A stretch of DNA of 64,000 bases. It comes from Bacillota bacterium (GTDB taxonomy: Bacteria > Bacillota > Clostridia > Christensenellales > SZUA-584). This document shows positions 50,821-59,890 of the stretch, one piece after another; the stretch's first letter is position 1; each line of letters opens with the position of its first letter. The DNA lies in contig JAEYLC010000026.1 in NCBI GenBank assembly GCA_023461435.1, positions 1-64,000 of the forward strand, given 5' to 3'. A program made the position numbers and the translations under genes. Below the pieces are notes generated by a model. That model saw only the letters and a program-made list of their open reading frames with translations, was not told where the DNA came from and did not search any database.

Positions 50821-53373
50821 TTAATAGCCCATCATTTCATCGACCGGGCTGCCGTCAATCGCATTAATCGTCAGATACAGCGCGGTCATTTTGCTGCCGC
50901 CCATATCCGTTTTTATATTCTCTCCTTCATGCTCCATGACGACGGACTCATCCCCGTAGAACCGCCAGACAGGCACCAGCCGGTAGCTGCCCGATTGATC
51001 CTGCACCGGCATACGCATATAGCCAAGCTCAATGCTCGTTATATTGACCTCTCCCGATTTGATGCTGGCTATGAACTCGTCATAATCAGGGTTATCCTCC
51101 GCATAATGCGCGAGCTTGACGAGATTGTATTCGATCGTTATCTGCGAGCGGAATTTATCCATGATATCTTCAAAAGGCAGGAGCGCCACATTTTCATTTT
51201 CGATTCCGGTGGCCTCAATCGGATTCCGCCAATCAAAGCTCATGATCATATTGTCCTTGATGAACATGTTGATCGTTTCGCTCTCATAAACGGGGCCGTA
51301 CAGCGCTTCGTCCGCCTGCTCGACGTATTGGCTGCCCGAAACCGGAATGCCGTTGTACGTCCGCTTATATTGAACCGAATATCCGCATACCCCGGTATCG
51401 GGGCCATTGACTGTTTGTGCCCACACATTGCTGATCACCATGTCGCCAAGGCCAAGCCGGCTCATCGTCTGCTGCGCAAGATCCACGGCTTCCTCCTGTG
51501 TCATGTCCGTCTCCGTCTGCTCGATATCAAAGGCTGGCATAAATCTTCCGTTCAGCTCTGTGCTTTTTATAAAATTCATCCGGCTCCACCGTCTGCCGAA
51601 TCCATTGTAGCTCGAGACCGTGATCTGTCCGTAGTAGCCGCCGTCGAGGTCGGCATCGGCCACGTACTTTCTTTCGTTCTCATACTCGTCGAGCAGCTGC
51701 TGGGCTTCATCGTCATCCTCAAGCGACGTCCACTCGTTGACGTTCTCCTCATAGAAAACCGGGTCCTCATAGATTTTTGCCGGGGAGAATTCGATGGGCG
51801 CTTCCTCCCGAACGAGTTGATCGGGCGCCTTTTCGTACTGGTCCTGATAGATCGCAATGCGTTCTTCAAACAGCTTGCGCGTATCGGCAACCGTCTCGGG
51901 GTCATCGGCGTTCAAGCCGTCCGACGTACTGTGCTTCGGGTCGGCAAGCGCATTCTGTAGCTTTAATATCTCGGCTTCAATATCCTGCTTGGTCAACCCG
52001 GTGCGCGGTTTATAGAGCGTTTTGCCTTCCATCAGCACCTGAGCCGCCGTCTTGATGAAATCAACAGAAATATCCTCAGGCACCGCGGACACAACGGGAA
52101 ACGCCTGCACATCCGGCACGATGACCTTTGCGTCAATATTGATCGTGACGTTTTCGTCCTTTCCCTTGAACGAATCGGACACGGCCCCCGGCGCCTCATA
52201 CGCCTTCACCGGCTCCGGCGCGGCCGCGATGACCTGCTGCACAGCCTGTTCGTTTTTATTGACCACGACCGGCTCTTCGGGCGTCGGCTGACACGCGGTC
52301 AGCATTGAGGCCGTCAGCAGCACAGCCGCCGTGCACAGCGCCATAGCGGACGCGGCTTTCTTGGTTCTGCGCGGCCGGAACATGCCGCGTATGCGCCGCT
52401 CCATTTTAACGCGTCCGTCGCTCAAACTCAGCGCGGCATGAAGACGGCCGGGGTGCGTCTCACCCGCAAAATACAGCACTGTCTGAAGATAACCGCTTTG
52501 GCTTCTGTCTTCCATGCATGTGAGCACCCGCCGGTCGCACAGCGTTTCCATATCGGCACGCACCTTCGAGAAGCAAAGCCACACGAGCGGATGAAACCAG
52601 TAAACGCTGTTCAACAGATTCATGACGCGTATCCAAATCAAATCACCGTATTTGAGGTGGGTAAGCTCATGCAGAAAGATATGGCGGAGGCTCTCCTCAT
52701 CCAGTTTTATCGCACTCTCGGGAAGTATCAGCACGGGGCGCAGCAGTCCGGTCACGGCGGGCATCGTGATCACGTTTTGTACGCATACCTTCACAGTCTG
52801 CCGGATGCCCAGCTTTTCCCGACATTCGCCAAACAGGCGCAGCACATGGCTCGGCGCGTCCACACCTTTGCGTATGATGCGGTGCTGCACATGAAAACGG
52901 CACAGCAGAAACCAGCCCATACATGCCGCAAAACCCGCGCCCCAAACGATCAGCGCCCACACAGTCCAGTGCAGCGGTTTCGGCGCAGGCAGCGTATTTA
53001 CTAAAGCCGCCGGTTCAGAGAGCGGCAAGTCCGTCATGTCCTGCTCTGAGGACGGCGCCGGACCTGAAACCGCATTCTCAGCCAACATTGATGGCCATTG
53101 TGTTTCCGGCCCGCTGTGCTGTTCTGTTTCCGGTGCGTCGGCCGTCACCACGGCGGGCGCTGCGTCGAACCAGCCAAGCGGGCTTAAATCGCTCTCAAAT
53201 CCAAAAGGTATCACGAGCTTGACGGCAGCCACAACCCAAAGCGCAAATATCATCAACGCGGAAAGCTTTTTATCGAGCATCCTGCGAATACCCAGCACAA
53301 CCACAAAAAGCACCGTAAACACGGCTGCGTTGACGATCAGCGTCATCACGAAATTCCCGGCCACTTCATTCAC
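50821..53373 (-). CDS. BlaR1-like M56 metalloprotease with lipoprotein-type sensor (BlaR-C)
   Basis: An 850-residue member of the group. HELTH (235-239) in LHELTHLKYGD is the zinc motif and ETLCD the third ligand. TMPAVTGLLRPVLILPE before it is typical of M56. After the last protease helix comes SMLTAC (Cys361), then QPTPEEPVVVNK and a sensor of about 480 residues with YEAPGAVSDSFK, IVPDVQAFPVVSAVPE and the end LTINAIDGSPVDEMMGY. The N-terminal helices and a Pro/Glu-rich loop resemble BlaR-A. The GTG start overlaps BlaI-C by 8 bases. Confidence 0.87.
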   Translation of the reverse strand: MNEVAGNFVMTLIVNAAVFTVLFVVVLGIRRMLDKKLSALMIFALWVVAAVKLVIPFGFESDLSPLGWFDAAPAVVTADAPETEQHSGPETQWPSMLAENAVSGPAPSSEQDMTDLPLSEPAALVNTLPAPKPLHWTVWALIVWGAGFAACMGWFLLCRFHVQHRIIRKGVDAPSHVLRLFGECREKLGIRQTVKVCVQNVITMPAVTGLLRPVLILPESAIKLDEESLRHIFLHELTHLKYGDLIWIRVMNLLNSVYWFHPLVWLCFSKVRADMETLCDRRVLTCMEDRSQSGYLQTVLYFAGETHPGRLHAALSLSDGRVKMERRIRGMFRPRRTKKAASAMALCTAAVLLTASMLTACQPTPEEPVVVNKNEQAVQQVIAAAPEPVKAYEAPGAVSDSFKGKDENVTINIDAKVIVPDVQAFPVVSAVPEDISVDFIKTAAQVLMEGKTLYKPRTGLTKQDIEAEILKLQNALADPKHSTSDGLNADDPETVADTRKLFEERIAIYQDQYEKAPDQLVREEAPIEFSPAKIYEDPVFYEENVNEWTSLEDDDEAQQLLDEYENERKYVADADLDGGYYGQITVSSYNGFGRRWSRMNFIKSTELNGRFMPAFDIEQTETDMTQEEAVDLAQQTMSRLGLGDMVISNVWAQTVNGPDTGVCGYSVQYKRTYNGIPVSGSQYVEQADEALYGPVYESETINMFIKDNMIMSFDWRNPIEATGIENENVALLPFEDIMDKFRSQITIEYNLVKLAHYAEDNPDYDEFIASIKSGEVNITSIELGYMRMPVQDQSGSYRLVPVWRFYGDESVVMEHEGENIKTDMGGSKMTALYLTINAIDGSPVDEMMGY

Positions 53374-53755
53374 CGTCCTTTCTCAGGCGTTCAAACAACA
53401 CCGTAAGCTGCTCTTTATCCTTTTCTGATAACCCCGAGTTCTCAGCCATCATGGCCATGATGCGCGGCAGAGAATGTGCGCTGATGCGCTGCACCACCGC
53501 ATCGCTTTCCATTTGCAGCGCATCCTCCTGAGTCAGCAGCGCATAATAGCGCTTCTCTTTGGCGTTCAGCACATCACAGCCGATAAGCCCCTTGTCCGTC
53601 ATGACGCGCAAATATGAATGATATGTTTTGTATTTCCATTGTACAAAAGAATTTTCCTTCTGCACGCCCTCGATGATTTCACCCATACTCATTTTGGGCT
53701 TATTCCACAGCACCCGGAGTATCATCCATTCACAATCCAGCAGCTTTTTTTCCAT
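53366..53755 (-). CDS. BlaI/MecI-family repressor (BlaI-C)
   Basis: A 129-residue repressor: MEKKLLDCEWMILRVLWN, then WKYKTYHSYLRVMTDKGLIG in the recognition region and a helical C-terminus. AAGGA nine bases ahead of the ATG at 53755. Together with BlaR-C and the helical-repeat protein it forms an operon read toward lower coordinates. Two palindromes of the ATCTTG/CAAGAT type lie in its promoter, again unlike those of the other copies. Confidence 0.9.
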   Translation of the reverse strand: MEKKLLDCEWMILRVLWNKPKMSMGEIIEGVQKENSFVQWKYKTYHSYLRVMTDKGLIGCDVLNAKEKRYYALLTQEDALQMESDAVVQRISAHSLPRIMAMMAENSGLSEKDKEQLTVLFERLRKDGE

Positions 53756-53773
53756 GCCGAGCCGTCCTTTCGT

Positions 53774-53829
53774 ATCTTGTAAAGACAAGATGTTATCTTG
53801 ATATTACAAGATCATACGGTGCTTGTCAA
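53774..53829 (-). promoter_or_regulatory. Promoter/operators of BlaI-C operon
   Basis: Minus strand TTGACA (53829-53824), 17 bp and TAATAT (53806-53801). Two 18-bp palindromes: ATCTTGT-AAAG-ACAAGAT (53774-53791) and ATCTTG-ATATTA-CAAGAT (53795-53812). The centre of the second coincides with the -10 box. Confidence 0.85.
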
Positions 53830-53900
53830 CATTTTGTACGTTTTGCATTTAGAATTGTGTTGAGAAAGGAAATTTGGGGTAAGCAGAATCCCTCGCGCTT

Positions 53901-54050
53901 CTAAGCCAGCAGCGCGGGAATCACGCTGTAGATGCAGATCAGAAATGCCGCAATACCAAGGATAATGACCATCGAAACAACAACGGCTTTCGCTCTTATC
54001 TCACTCGGCTCGTCATGGGCCACCCAAATATGCTTGATATCTTTTTCCAT
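53901..54050 (-). CDS. Small single-helix membrane protein
   Basis: A 49-residue protein: a polar head (MEKDIKHIWVAHDEPSEIRAK) and one C-terminal membrane helix (about 22-46). No family recognised. The frame stays open far upstream, but the ATG at 54050 with GGGGG just ahead is the sensible start, since upstream codons translate into low-quality sequence. Isolated between BlaI-C and the divergent phosphate transporter-like gene. The 270 bases from 54051 to 54321 hold no other gene; they include an AT-rich stretch with TATAAT near 54251 that may be the promoter of the next gene. Confidence 0.55.
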   Translation of the reverse strand: MEKDIKHIWVAHDEPSEIRAKAVVVSMVIILGIAAFLICIYSVIPALLA

Positions 54051-54321
54051 GCTGCCCCCTTTATAGCTCACGGATACTGTCACCGAAGCATTCGCTCCGG
54101 AATACAACAGTATTTTACACCAATTTTTAATTTTTGTCATTTTAATGTTTTTACCGAAAGATTTATCAATAAACTTACATAAGCTTGCAAATTCTTTGAT
54201 AGACATTTTCGTATGCGCGCAATAAAGCGGGATGACAAACAATATTCTATAATATATAATTGAAAACTGGACGGGCGTGCCAATCTGCCGCCTATGAGCC
54301 ATGACTATTGGAGGATACTTA

Positions 54322-55941
54322 ATGACTTTTGCAGCGGTATTTTTATTGTTGGGCGGCCTCGGTATGTTTTTATACGGCATGAAAATGATGTCGGACGGGC
54401 TCGAAAACGCGGCGGGAGACCGGATGCGACGGGTACTCGAGGTGCTGACAAATAAAAGGCTTGCCGCCGTCGGCGTAGGTGCCGGCGTCACTGCCGTTAT
54501 TCAAAGCTCATCAGCCACCACCGTTATGGTTGTCGGTTTCGTCAACGCCGGGCTCATGACACTTCTTCAGGCCACAGGCGTGATCATGGGAGCCAACATC
54601 GGCACCACCATCACCGCGCAGCTCATTGCCTTTAAGCTTTCGGATATTGCACCCTTTATTCTGTTCCTCGGCATGATTTTTACCGTTTTTGTAAGAAAGC
54701 GTTTCGTATCCCGTATCGGCGAAATTGTACTTGGCTTCGGTATACTGTTTGTCGGCCTTTCGCTCATGGCCGAAGCGATGAAGCCTCTCCAAGAGAATGA
54801 AGCCTTCCGCAATCTGCTAGTCGGCTTCAAGAGCCCTGTGGTGGGCGTGCTGTTCGGCGCCATATTCACCGCGATCATTCAAAGCTCGTCGGCATCCGTC
54901 GGCATATTGCAGGCGTTGGCGGGGCTCGGACTGATCGGCCTTGACTCCGCGGTTTACGTAGTGCTCGGCCAGAACATAGGCACATGTATCACGGCGATAC
55001 TCGCGGCGATCGGCACAAGCCCCAACTCCAAACGGACAGCCGGCATCCACCTGATGTTCAATATATTGGGAACGATCATCTACCTCATTGTGCTCGCTTT
55101 GGTCCCGTCAATTGTCGCTTGGGTCGCCTCGTGGTCGCCCGGCAACGTTTCGCGCCAGATCGCAAACTTCCACACAATGTTCAACGTCACAGTCACAATA
55201 CTGCTTTTTCCGTTTGCCAAGCGGATGGTGAAACTCATCACCCGCATCATTCCGGAGAAGCACGAGCCGGACCGTGTTGAGAAAAAACTTGTTTACCTGG
55301 ACGAGCGTATCGCACAGACGCCGACCATCGCTCTGAGTCAGATGCTCAAAGAGCTGAGCCGTCTTGGAGAGATATCCGCCGATAACTTGAGGCGTTCGCT
55401 CGATGCCTTCTTCAAGCGTGACGAGCAAAAAGCAAACCGGGTTTTAAATGTTGAAAAGACGATCGATTACCTGACGCATCATATCACGCATTATCTGATC
55501 GAGTTCCGTGGTATGGATCTCTCGGAGCATGACCTTAAAACGATGGGCAGTCTGCACCATGTGGTCATCGATATGGAACGGATCGGCGATCTTGCGGAAA
55601 ACATCGCCGGGTTTTCGCTCTCATTGATGGAACGCAGAGCCAATCTATCGTCCGACGCTCAGGAAGAACTCCATGTTATGGCGAATAAAACGATGGAAAC
55701 ATTAAGACTGAGTTTGGAAGCGTTCCGCACACGTGATCTTTCCAAGATCAAAGAGGTGGACAAGATGGAGCAGGAAGTCGATGATATGAAAAGGCTTTAT
55801 ATGAACAATCATATCGACAGACTGCAGGACAAGTCCTGCGATCCCCAGGTGGGCGTTGTCTTTACAAACATGGTGGCGACGCTTGAGCGTGTGGCCGACC
55901 ATGCCACAAATATTGCGTTCTCGATCGAAGAAAAAGACTGA
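54322..55941 (+). CDS. Na/Pi cotransporter family protein with PhoU-like domain
   Basis: A 539-residue protein of the NptA/PhoU-fusion type. The membrane part (about 1-310) has two inverted Na_Pi_cotrans repeats, each with a QSSSA motif (QSSSATT and QSSSASVG) and GANIGTT / GQNIGTC. A soluble C-terminal PhoU-like domain (about 340-535) contains HHVVIDMERIGDLAENIA and the mirrored ERVADHATNIA. Such proteins take up phosphate with sodium or regulate phosphate and cyclic-nucleotide balance in Firmicutes; the exact role is not fixed. The ATG at 54322 has GGAGG seven bases ahead. Confidence 0.9.
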   Translation: MTFAAVFLLLGGLGMFLYGMKMMSDGLENAAGDRMRRVLEVLTNKRLAAVGVGAGVTAVIQSSSATTVMVVGFVNAGLMTLLQATGVIMGANIGTTITAQLIAFKLSDIAPFILFLGMIFTVFVRKRFVSRIGEIVLGFGILFVGLSLMAEAMKPLQENEAFRNLLVGFKSPVVGVLFGAIFTAIIQSSSASVGILQALAGLGLIGLDSAVYVVLGQNIGTCITAILAAIGTSPNSKRTAGIHLMFNILGTIIYLIVLALVPSIVAWVASWSPGNVSRQIANFHTMFNVTVTILLFPFAKRMVKLITRIIPEKHEPDRVEKKLVYLDERIAQTPTIALSQMLKELSRLGEISADNLRRSLDAFFKRDEQKANRVLNVEKTIDYLTHHITHYLIEFRGMDLSEHDLKTMGSLHHVVIDMERIGDLAENIAGFSLSLMERRANLSSDAQEELHVMANKTMETLRLSLEAFRTRDLSKIKEVDKMEQEVDDMKRLYMNNHIDRLQDKSCDPQVGVVFTNMVATLERVADHATNIAFSIEEKD

Positions 55942-55955
55942 TCCGGCATGGACAG

Positions 55956-55981
55956 CGCTCCGCTTCGGCGGGGCGTTTTTT
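55956..55981 (+). terminator. Terminator of the Na/Pi cotransporter gene
   Basis: CGCTCCGC-TTCG-GCGGGGCG (55956-55975, one G-T pair) then six T. Confidence 0.88.
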
Positions 55982-56257
55982 GATTGTTTACAGGTTCGCC
56001 ACATCATGGCGTACATTATTGTCTTAACTGTGACGTATCTTAAGGATACTGTCGCCGAAGACTGCCGTGAGGTTGCTGCCTTCCGGCGCTAAACGGCACC
56101 TTTTCACCCAAAGAAACTTTTAATGATATGGTGATAATATCTTTGACCCGTTATTATAGCGTTTTTGAACCTCGCCGTCACCGCAGATCATCATTCGCGC
56201 ATGTTATTGGCTGTAAAACCATTTTATCCGGTTAACCACAGCTTGATTTAGCGGCAC
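55982..56257. other. Gene-free spacer
   Basis: Between the two terminators at 55956-55981 and 56258-56280 I find no convincing gene or repeat. Confidence 0.5.
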
Positions 56258-56280
56258 AAAAAAACCGCTGGGACGCGGCC
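56258..56280 (-). terminator. Weak terminator after the TagO-type gene
   Basis: On the minus strand CCGC-N6-GCGG followed by seven T, just after the stop codon at 56287. The stem is short. Confidence 0.5.
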
Positions 56281-56286
56281 GTTCAT

Positions 56287-57351
56287 TCATTCCATTGTAT
56301 TCTGTTTCTTGATTCTGCGCACCTTGAGCACCGTATAAATAATTGCGGTCACGGCGAGAACACCCAGCAGCATCCACCCTTCAACGTACAGATCAAGCAT
56401 GTAGATTGCAATACCAATACCCGCGCAGATGATCTGAATGCCCACGAGTATAAAGACGGCCAAACGGTGGCTGTTGAATTTTTCTATCAGAACGTGGTGA
56501 AAGTGCATTTTATCCGGCTTCATCACCGGAAGGTGAAGCAGCAGCCGCCGCAGCACCGACATGCACATGTCCACGATCGGCACAAGTATCAAATAAACCG
56601 GAACCACGAATGTAATCACACTCGCTTCATCTGCGATACTCATGATAGAGAGTATCCCCAGCATAAAGCCGATAAACATGCTGCCCGCATCCCCCATGAA
56701 TATCTCTGCGGGATGAAAATTGTACGTGAGAAACCCGATGATCGCGCCGCAAAGCGCGAGCGTCGTCGGCAGGGCGAGCTGATAACGGCCCTGCAGAAAG
56801 AAAATAGCCGCGAATGAGAGCGCCGAAACGAGTGATACGCAGCTTGCCAGGCCGTCAAGACCGTCCGAAAAATTGATCGCATTGGTTATGGCCACAATCC
56901 ACAGGACCACAAAGACGGATGCGACCACCGCGAGAAAGGTGTCCTGCAGCAGCTCTTTAGGGAAATAGAATTGCAGACACCCGACCAGCACGATCATCGC
57001 GAGAATAAACAAAATTATCAGACGCCGTCTGGCCGGGAGTGAAAGAATATCATCAATCAGTCCCATCATCGTCACGCCCGAAATACCGATCAGAAAAGCG
57101 ATGATAATGTTGAGCTGGAGCGACTTGTCATCAAACAAAAATACATAAAGCACCGTGGACACAATGGTTGCCAAATAAATCGCCACACCGCCCATCAGCG
57201 GAATGGGTTTTGTATGAGACTTGCGTTCGTTCGGGATATCCATTATGTTCCATTTGCGCGAAGCCATAATCATGACCGGCGTTATCCCGAGCGAAAGCAC
57301 CAAGGCCACAGCTGTAATAATCAGAAAATTCAGCATACTTTTACGAACCAT
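56287..57351 (-). CDS. tagO: Undecaprenyl-phosphate sugar-1-phosphate transferase (TagO/WecA type)
   Basis: Polytopic enzyme of the MraY/WecA superfamily that loads GlcNAc-1-phosphate onto undecaprenyl phosphate, the first step of wall teichoic acid or other surface glycans. Motifs in order: DIPNERKSHTKPIPLMGG, GLIDDILSLPARRR (the DD pair), NFSDGLDGLA, GDAGSMFIGF and DKMHFHHVL. About 11 membrane helices. The start is uncertain: ATG at 57351, a TTG three codons before and an ATG five codons after are possible, none with a strong ribosome site. A link to the sugar cluster at 25-30 kb is plausible but not adjacent. Confidence 0.9.
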   Translation of the reverse strand: MVRKSMLNFLIITAVALVLSLGITPVMIMASRKWNIMDIPNERKSHTKPIPLMGGVAIYLATIVSTVLYVFLFDDKSLQLNIIIAFLIGISGVTMMGLIDDILSLPARRRLIILFILAMIVLVGCLQFYFPKELLQDTFLAVVASVFVVLWIVAITNAINFSDGLDGLASCVSLVSALSFAAIFFLQGRYQLALPTTLALCGAIIGFLTYNFHPAEIFMGDAGSMFIGFMLGILSIMSIADEASVITFVVPVYLILVPIVDMCMSVLRRLLLHLPVMKPDKMHFHHVLIEKFNSHRLAVFILVGIQIICAGIGIAIYMLDLYVEGWMLLGVLAVTAIIYTVLKVRRIKKQNTME

Positions 57352-57473
57352 GCGGATCAACCGACACGGGCGCCTTCCTGCCTTTATCAGCCCTCATTAT
57401 ATGTGAGAATCACACTAATGTCAATTAAGTGTAAATGTGAACAATCATTGATGTGTAAATCCGGGCCTTTTGA

Positions 57474-57968
57474 TTATACGCCCAGCACACCCGTCACAAG
57501 AGCGCTGAACACCACCGACAAGCCGAATTCGCTGAGTGCTTTTCTCGCATGAAAACAAAAATCCTTATAGGCGCTTTTGAGTTCTCCCGTCCCCTCAATG
57601 ACAACGAACCCGGGTGTTATCAGGCAAAAAATCAGCCCGTCAAGAAAAAGCAAATCAAGAAGGATAAACATGCCGTAAAGCACCAGCAGATGCACAAATC
57701 CATACCAGAAATTATACGCCTCAGACATAGCCGCCTTATAAACGAAGGCCGAAAACACCGGATATCCCGCTTTGATAATCATCAGCGGCAAGTCAAGCAG
57801 CCTTTTTATAAGCTTTTCACGGCGGCTCATGGGGGCGGCGGCTGTACGGATCGGCTCGGGATACTCTTTCAGCCAAAGCCTTGAATGCAGAATCTGCGAA
57901 ACCAGAATGATGAATATGAGCACCAATGAATAAATCGTCGCCTCATAAAGCCATCTCTCAATCGGCAT
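57474..57968 (-). CDS. Integral membrane protein, unknown
   Basis: A 164-residue protein with about four hydrophobic segments: TIYSLVLIFIILVSQIL near residue 10, one around residue 70, FVHLLVLYGMFILLDLLFLDGL, and a C-terminal LSVVFSALVTGVLGV. A basic loop (PMSRREKLIKRLL) follows the first. No family recognised. GGAGG five bases ahead of the ATG at 57968. It stands alone, divergent from the DUF3788 gene. Confidence 0.65.
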   Translation of the reverse strand: MPIERWLYEATIYSLVLIFIILVSQILHSRLWLKEYPEPIRTAAAPMSRREKLIKRLLDLPLMIIKAGYPVFSAFVYKAAMSEAYNFWYGFVHLLVLYGMFILLDLLFLDGLIFCLITPGFVVIEGTGELKSAYKDFCFHARKALSEFGLSVVFSALVTGVLGV

Positions 57969-58083
57969 AGCGTCCTCCCCCGTCACTGTCTGCATTGAAT
58001 GTAACACAATGTATGCTGTTATACAATGACAGCGAAACGATTTGATGATATGATAATGGCATATTATACCGGAGGATGGAAAT

Positions 58084-58509
58084 ATGGACAATATGCAAGA
58101 TCCCACAATAACTCCCGATATGCTCGCCATAGCCGAATCAATAAAGGGGGACGCACAAAGCAGGTGGCTGGGGCTCAACGCGCACATTCAGCAAGCCTTT
58201 GGCATAAAGCCGCAGATCGTCTACAGCAGCTGCAGCGCCAAGCCGGGATGGAATGTCAAATATAAAAAAAGCGGCAAAGCGCTGTGTACACTGTATCCCG
58301 AGCCCGAGAGCTTTACCGCGCTCGTTGTCACCGGCGCAGCAGACATGGAGAAGTTCGCACTGGCTCAGGCGCTGTTTTCGGATACATTGAATTCGCTATA
58401 TGACAGAACACAGCTTTTCAACAACACCAAGTGGCTCATGATCGGCGTTAAGAACAACACTGATCTTGATGATGTCAAAAAGCTGCTTGATCTCAAAACA
58501 TCCAAATGA
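58084..58509 (+). CDS. DUF3788 family protein
   Basis: A 141-residue cytoplasmic protein. The central KPGWNVKYKKSGKALCTLYPEPESFTALVV-type block (in parts, about 53-82) and the acidic KNNTDLDDVKKLLDLK C-terminus fit DUF3788 of Firmicutes, a YdhG-like fold of unknown activity. GGAGG eight bases before the ATG supports the start. A terminator follows at 58576. Confidence 0.8.
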   Translation: MDNMQDPTITPDMLAIAESIKGDAQSRWLGLNAHIQQAFGIKPQIVYSSCSAKPGWNVKYKKSGKALCTLYPEPESFTALVVTGAADMEKFALAQALFSDTLNSLYDRTQLFNNTKWLMIGVKNNTDLDDVKKLLDLKTSK

Positions 58510-58575
58510 AAGCCAGCGGCATTCTTAAGGCTTAAGGATGATCTTGATTCGATTATCTTTTTTTGTCAAAAACCT

Positions 58576-58596
58576 GGCAGGCATAGCTGCCTTTTT
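58576..58596 (+). terminator. Terminator of the DUF3788 gene
   Basis: GGCAG-GCATAG-CTGCC then five T. Confidence 0.75.
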
Positions 58597-58935
58597 GCTC
58601 AAATCGAGACGGGGGGGAATGATTCAGTGACGTCATTGGAGACAGACCGTTCTCGGGTATAAAATTGATGTATCAGGAACAATCAAATCCACCAAAAGAT
58701 AAGCGAAACGGAAATATTAACTGGCAATACCGCTGAATTTGAAAGAAATCGTCTGGACCAGATGATTTGGCACCGTACTGAGCCCACTATTACGATTATA
58801 CAAACTCAACGGGCATATCCTGCGCTGCAAATCGTGTAAAATCAGGACATAGGTTGATCTATAATAAGCCGACGGCTTCTTCATTTTTATTCCATGGTCT
58901 CCGAGTATATCCACATTCCCTCCTAATTTGAAATA
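58597..58935. other. Gene-free spacer
   Basis: A minus-strand frame of 65 codons (58717-58914) is open but has no ribosome site and no family resemblance. I regard the segment as non-coding. Confidence 0.5.
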
Positions 58936-58986
58936 AAAAAGAGGCTATCCTCCTCGATTATCATAATCGTTTCTGGACAGCCCCTT
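58936..58986 (-). terminator. Terminator of the AraC-type regulator gene
   Basis: A long minus-strand hairpin: outer arms AAGGGGCTGTCC/GGATAGCCTCTT, with an inner perfect CGATTAT-G-ATAATCG, then TTTTT. Confidence 0.75.
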
Positions 58987-58993
58987 TTGGCAG

Positions 58994-59890
58994 CTATAGC
59001 TTGCGGACAGGACGCGCTTCAATATACCCGCGGTATCCCATGGGCGCAAGCTGAAAACGCGGTGCGGTATCATCTGCCCATTCAAAGCCGTAAAGTGTCG
59101 GATCGTAAGTTTTCATCACCTGCCAGATCTCATCGATCGCGTTTTCAAACTTTTCGTCATCGAACGGAGACCCTTGAAACACCATCATCCGGCACGCAGG
59201 CAGCGTGATGCTCTCGTAGCCGTTTGGCACGTCCCCCTTGTAATCCAGCGGCACCTCTACGCCCTGAGCATATTCGGACGTGCCGACCGGCCTCAAGCTC
59301 TCGGGCAGCCACATGCCAATCGGCTCATACAGCGCATCTTTGATACCGGACAGCACTTCCCACACCTCGCAGCCCACCTCTTCACAGTAGTCAAAGTAAT
59401 GCGCTGCCTTTTTCCCTCTTTTGAGTATGAGCTTCCTTTCAGGCCTTTCAATCACCTGAACAAAAACAGTATTTGCATTTTTCATCGATTTATTTTCCTC
59501 TCTCTGTCGTGTGAGGTAATAGTCACGGGCTTTCATCGGCATGAAGCATTTCAGCGGTGGCTTTTGCTTCGCATAGGCACGCGGGGATATCCCGAATTCT
59601 TTTGAAAACGCGCGCGTAAATCCTTCGTGCGAATCGAACACAAAATCCAGCGCCACATCCACAATACGGCCGCCGCCGTCGTGCAGCTTTGCTGCCGCCT
59701 TAGCAAGCCGCAGCGAACGGATATACTCAAACGGTGCCCGCCCCGTCAGCTCCTTGAAAATGCGCGCCGAATGCCATGGCGAATATCCGGCTGATTTCGC
59801 GAGCTCCACCAGTGTGATAGGCTGCAGGATATGCGCCGTGATGTAATCCTGCATATGCTGCACCGCAAGCACTTTTTGCCAATGCTCCAA
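58994..59890 (-). CDS. AraC-family regulator with GyrI-like effector domain
   Basis: A 298-residue regulator. The N-terminal AraC DNA-binding domain (about 5-110) has ITLVELAKSAGYSPWHSARIFKE as first helix-turn-helix (in parts) and ALDFVFDSHEGFTRAFSKEFGISP as second. After a short linker, a GyrI-like small-molecule-binding domain (about 140-298) follows, with YEPIGMWLPESLRP and YIEARPVRKL at the end. This layout (as in Rob and BltR-like factors) usually senses drugs or other amphiphiles. The TTG start has GGAGGG seven bases ahead. No target operon is adjacent. Confidence 0.87.
   Translation of the reverse strand: MEHWQKVLAVQHMQDYITAHILQPITLVELAKSAGYSPWHSARIFKELTGRAPFEYIRSLRLAKAAAKLHDGGGRIVDVALDFVFDSHEGFTRAFSKEFGISPRAYAKQKPPLKCFMPMKARDYYLTRQREENKSMKNANTVFVQVIERPERKLILKRGKKAAHYFDYCEEVGCEVWEVLSGIKDALYEPIGMWLPESLRPVGTSEYAQGVEVPLDYKGDVPNGYESITLPACRMMVFQGSPFDDEKFENAIDEIWQVMKTYDPTLYGFEWADDTAPRFQLAPMGYRGYIEARPVRKL

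Noticed and set aside
42247..53373. The three M56 proteins as ordinary beta-lactam sensors (BlaR1/MecR1)
   Set aside because: The C-terminal domains show no transpeptidase-type motifs and instead match the neighbouring lipoproteins.
53366..53829. An adjacent beta-lactamase or mecA-like target for the BlaI repressors
   Set aside because: No gene in the window encodes a beta-lactamase or penicillin-binding protein.
54051..54491. A longer version of the 49-residue membrane protein
   Set aside because: The added N-terminus has no family-like composition, runs through the promoter region and overlaps the divergent transporter gene.
58717..58914. 65-codon minus-strand frame
   Set aside because: No ribosome site, no recognisable motif and poor codon pattern; probably chance.
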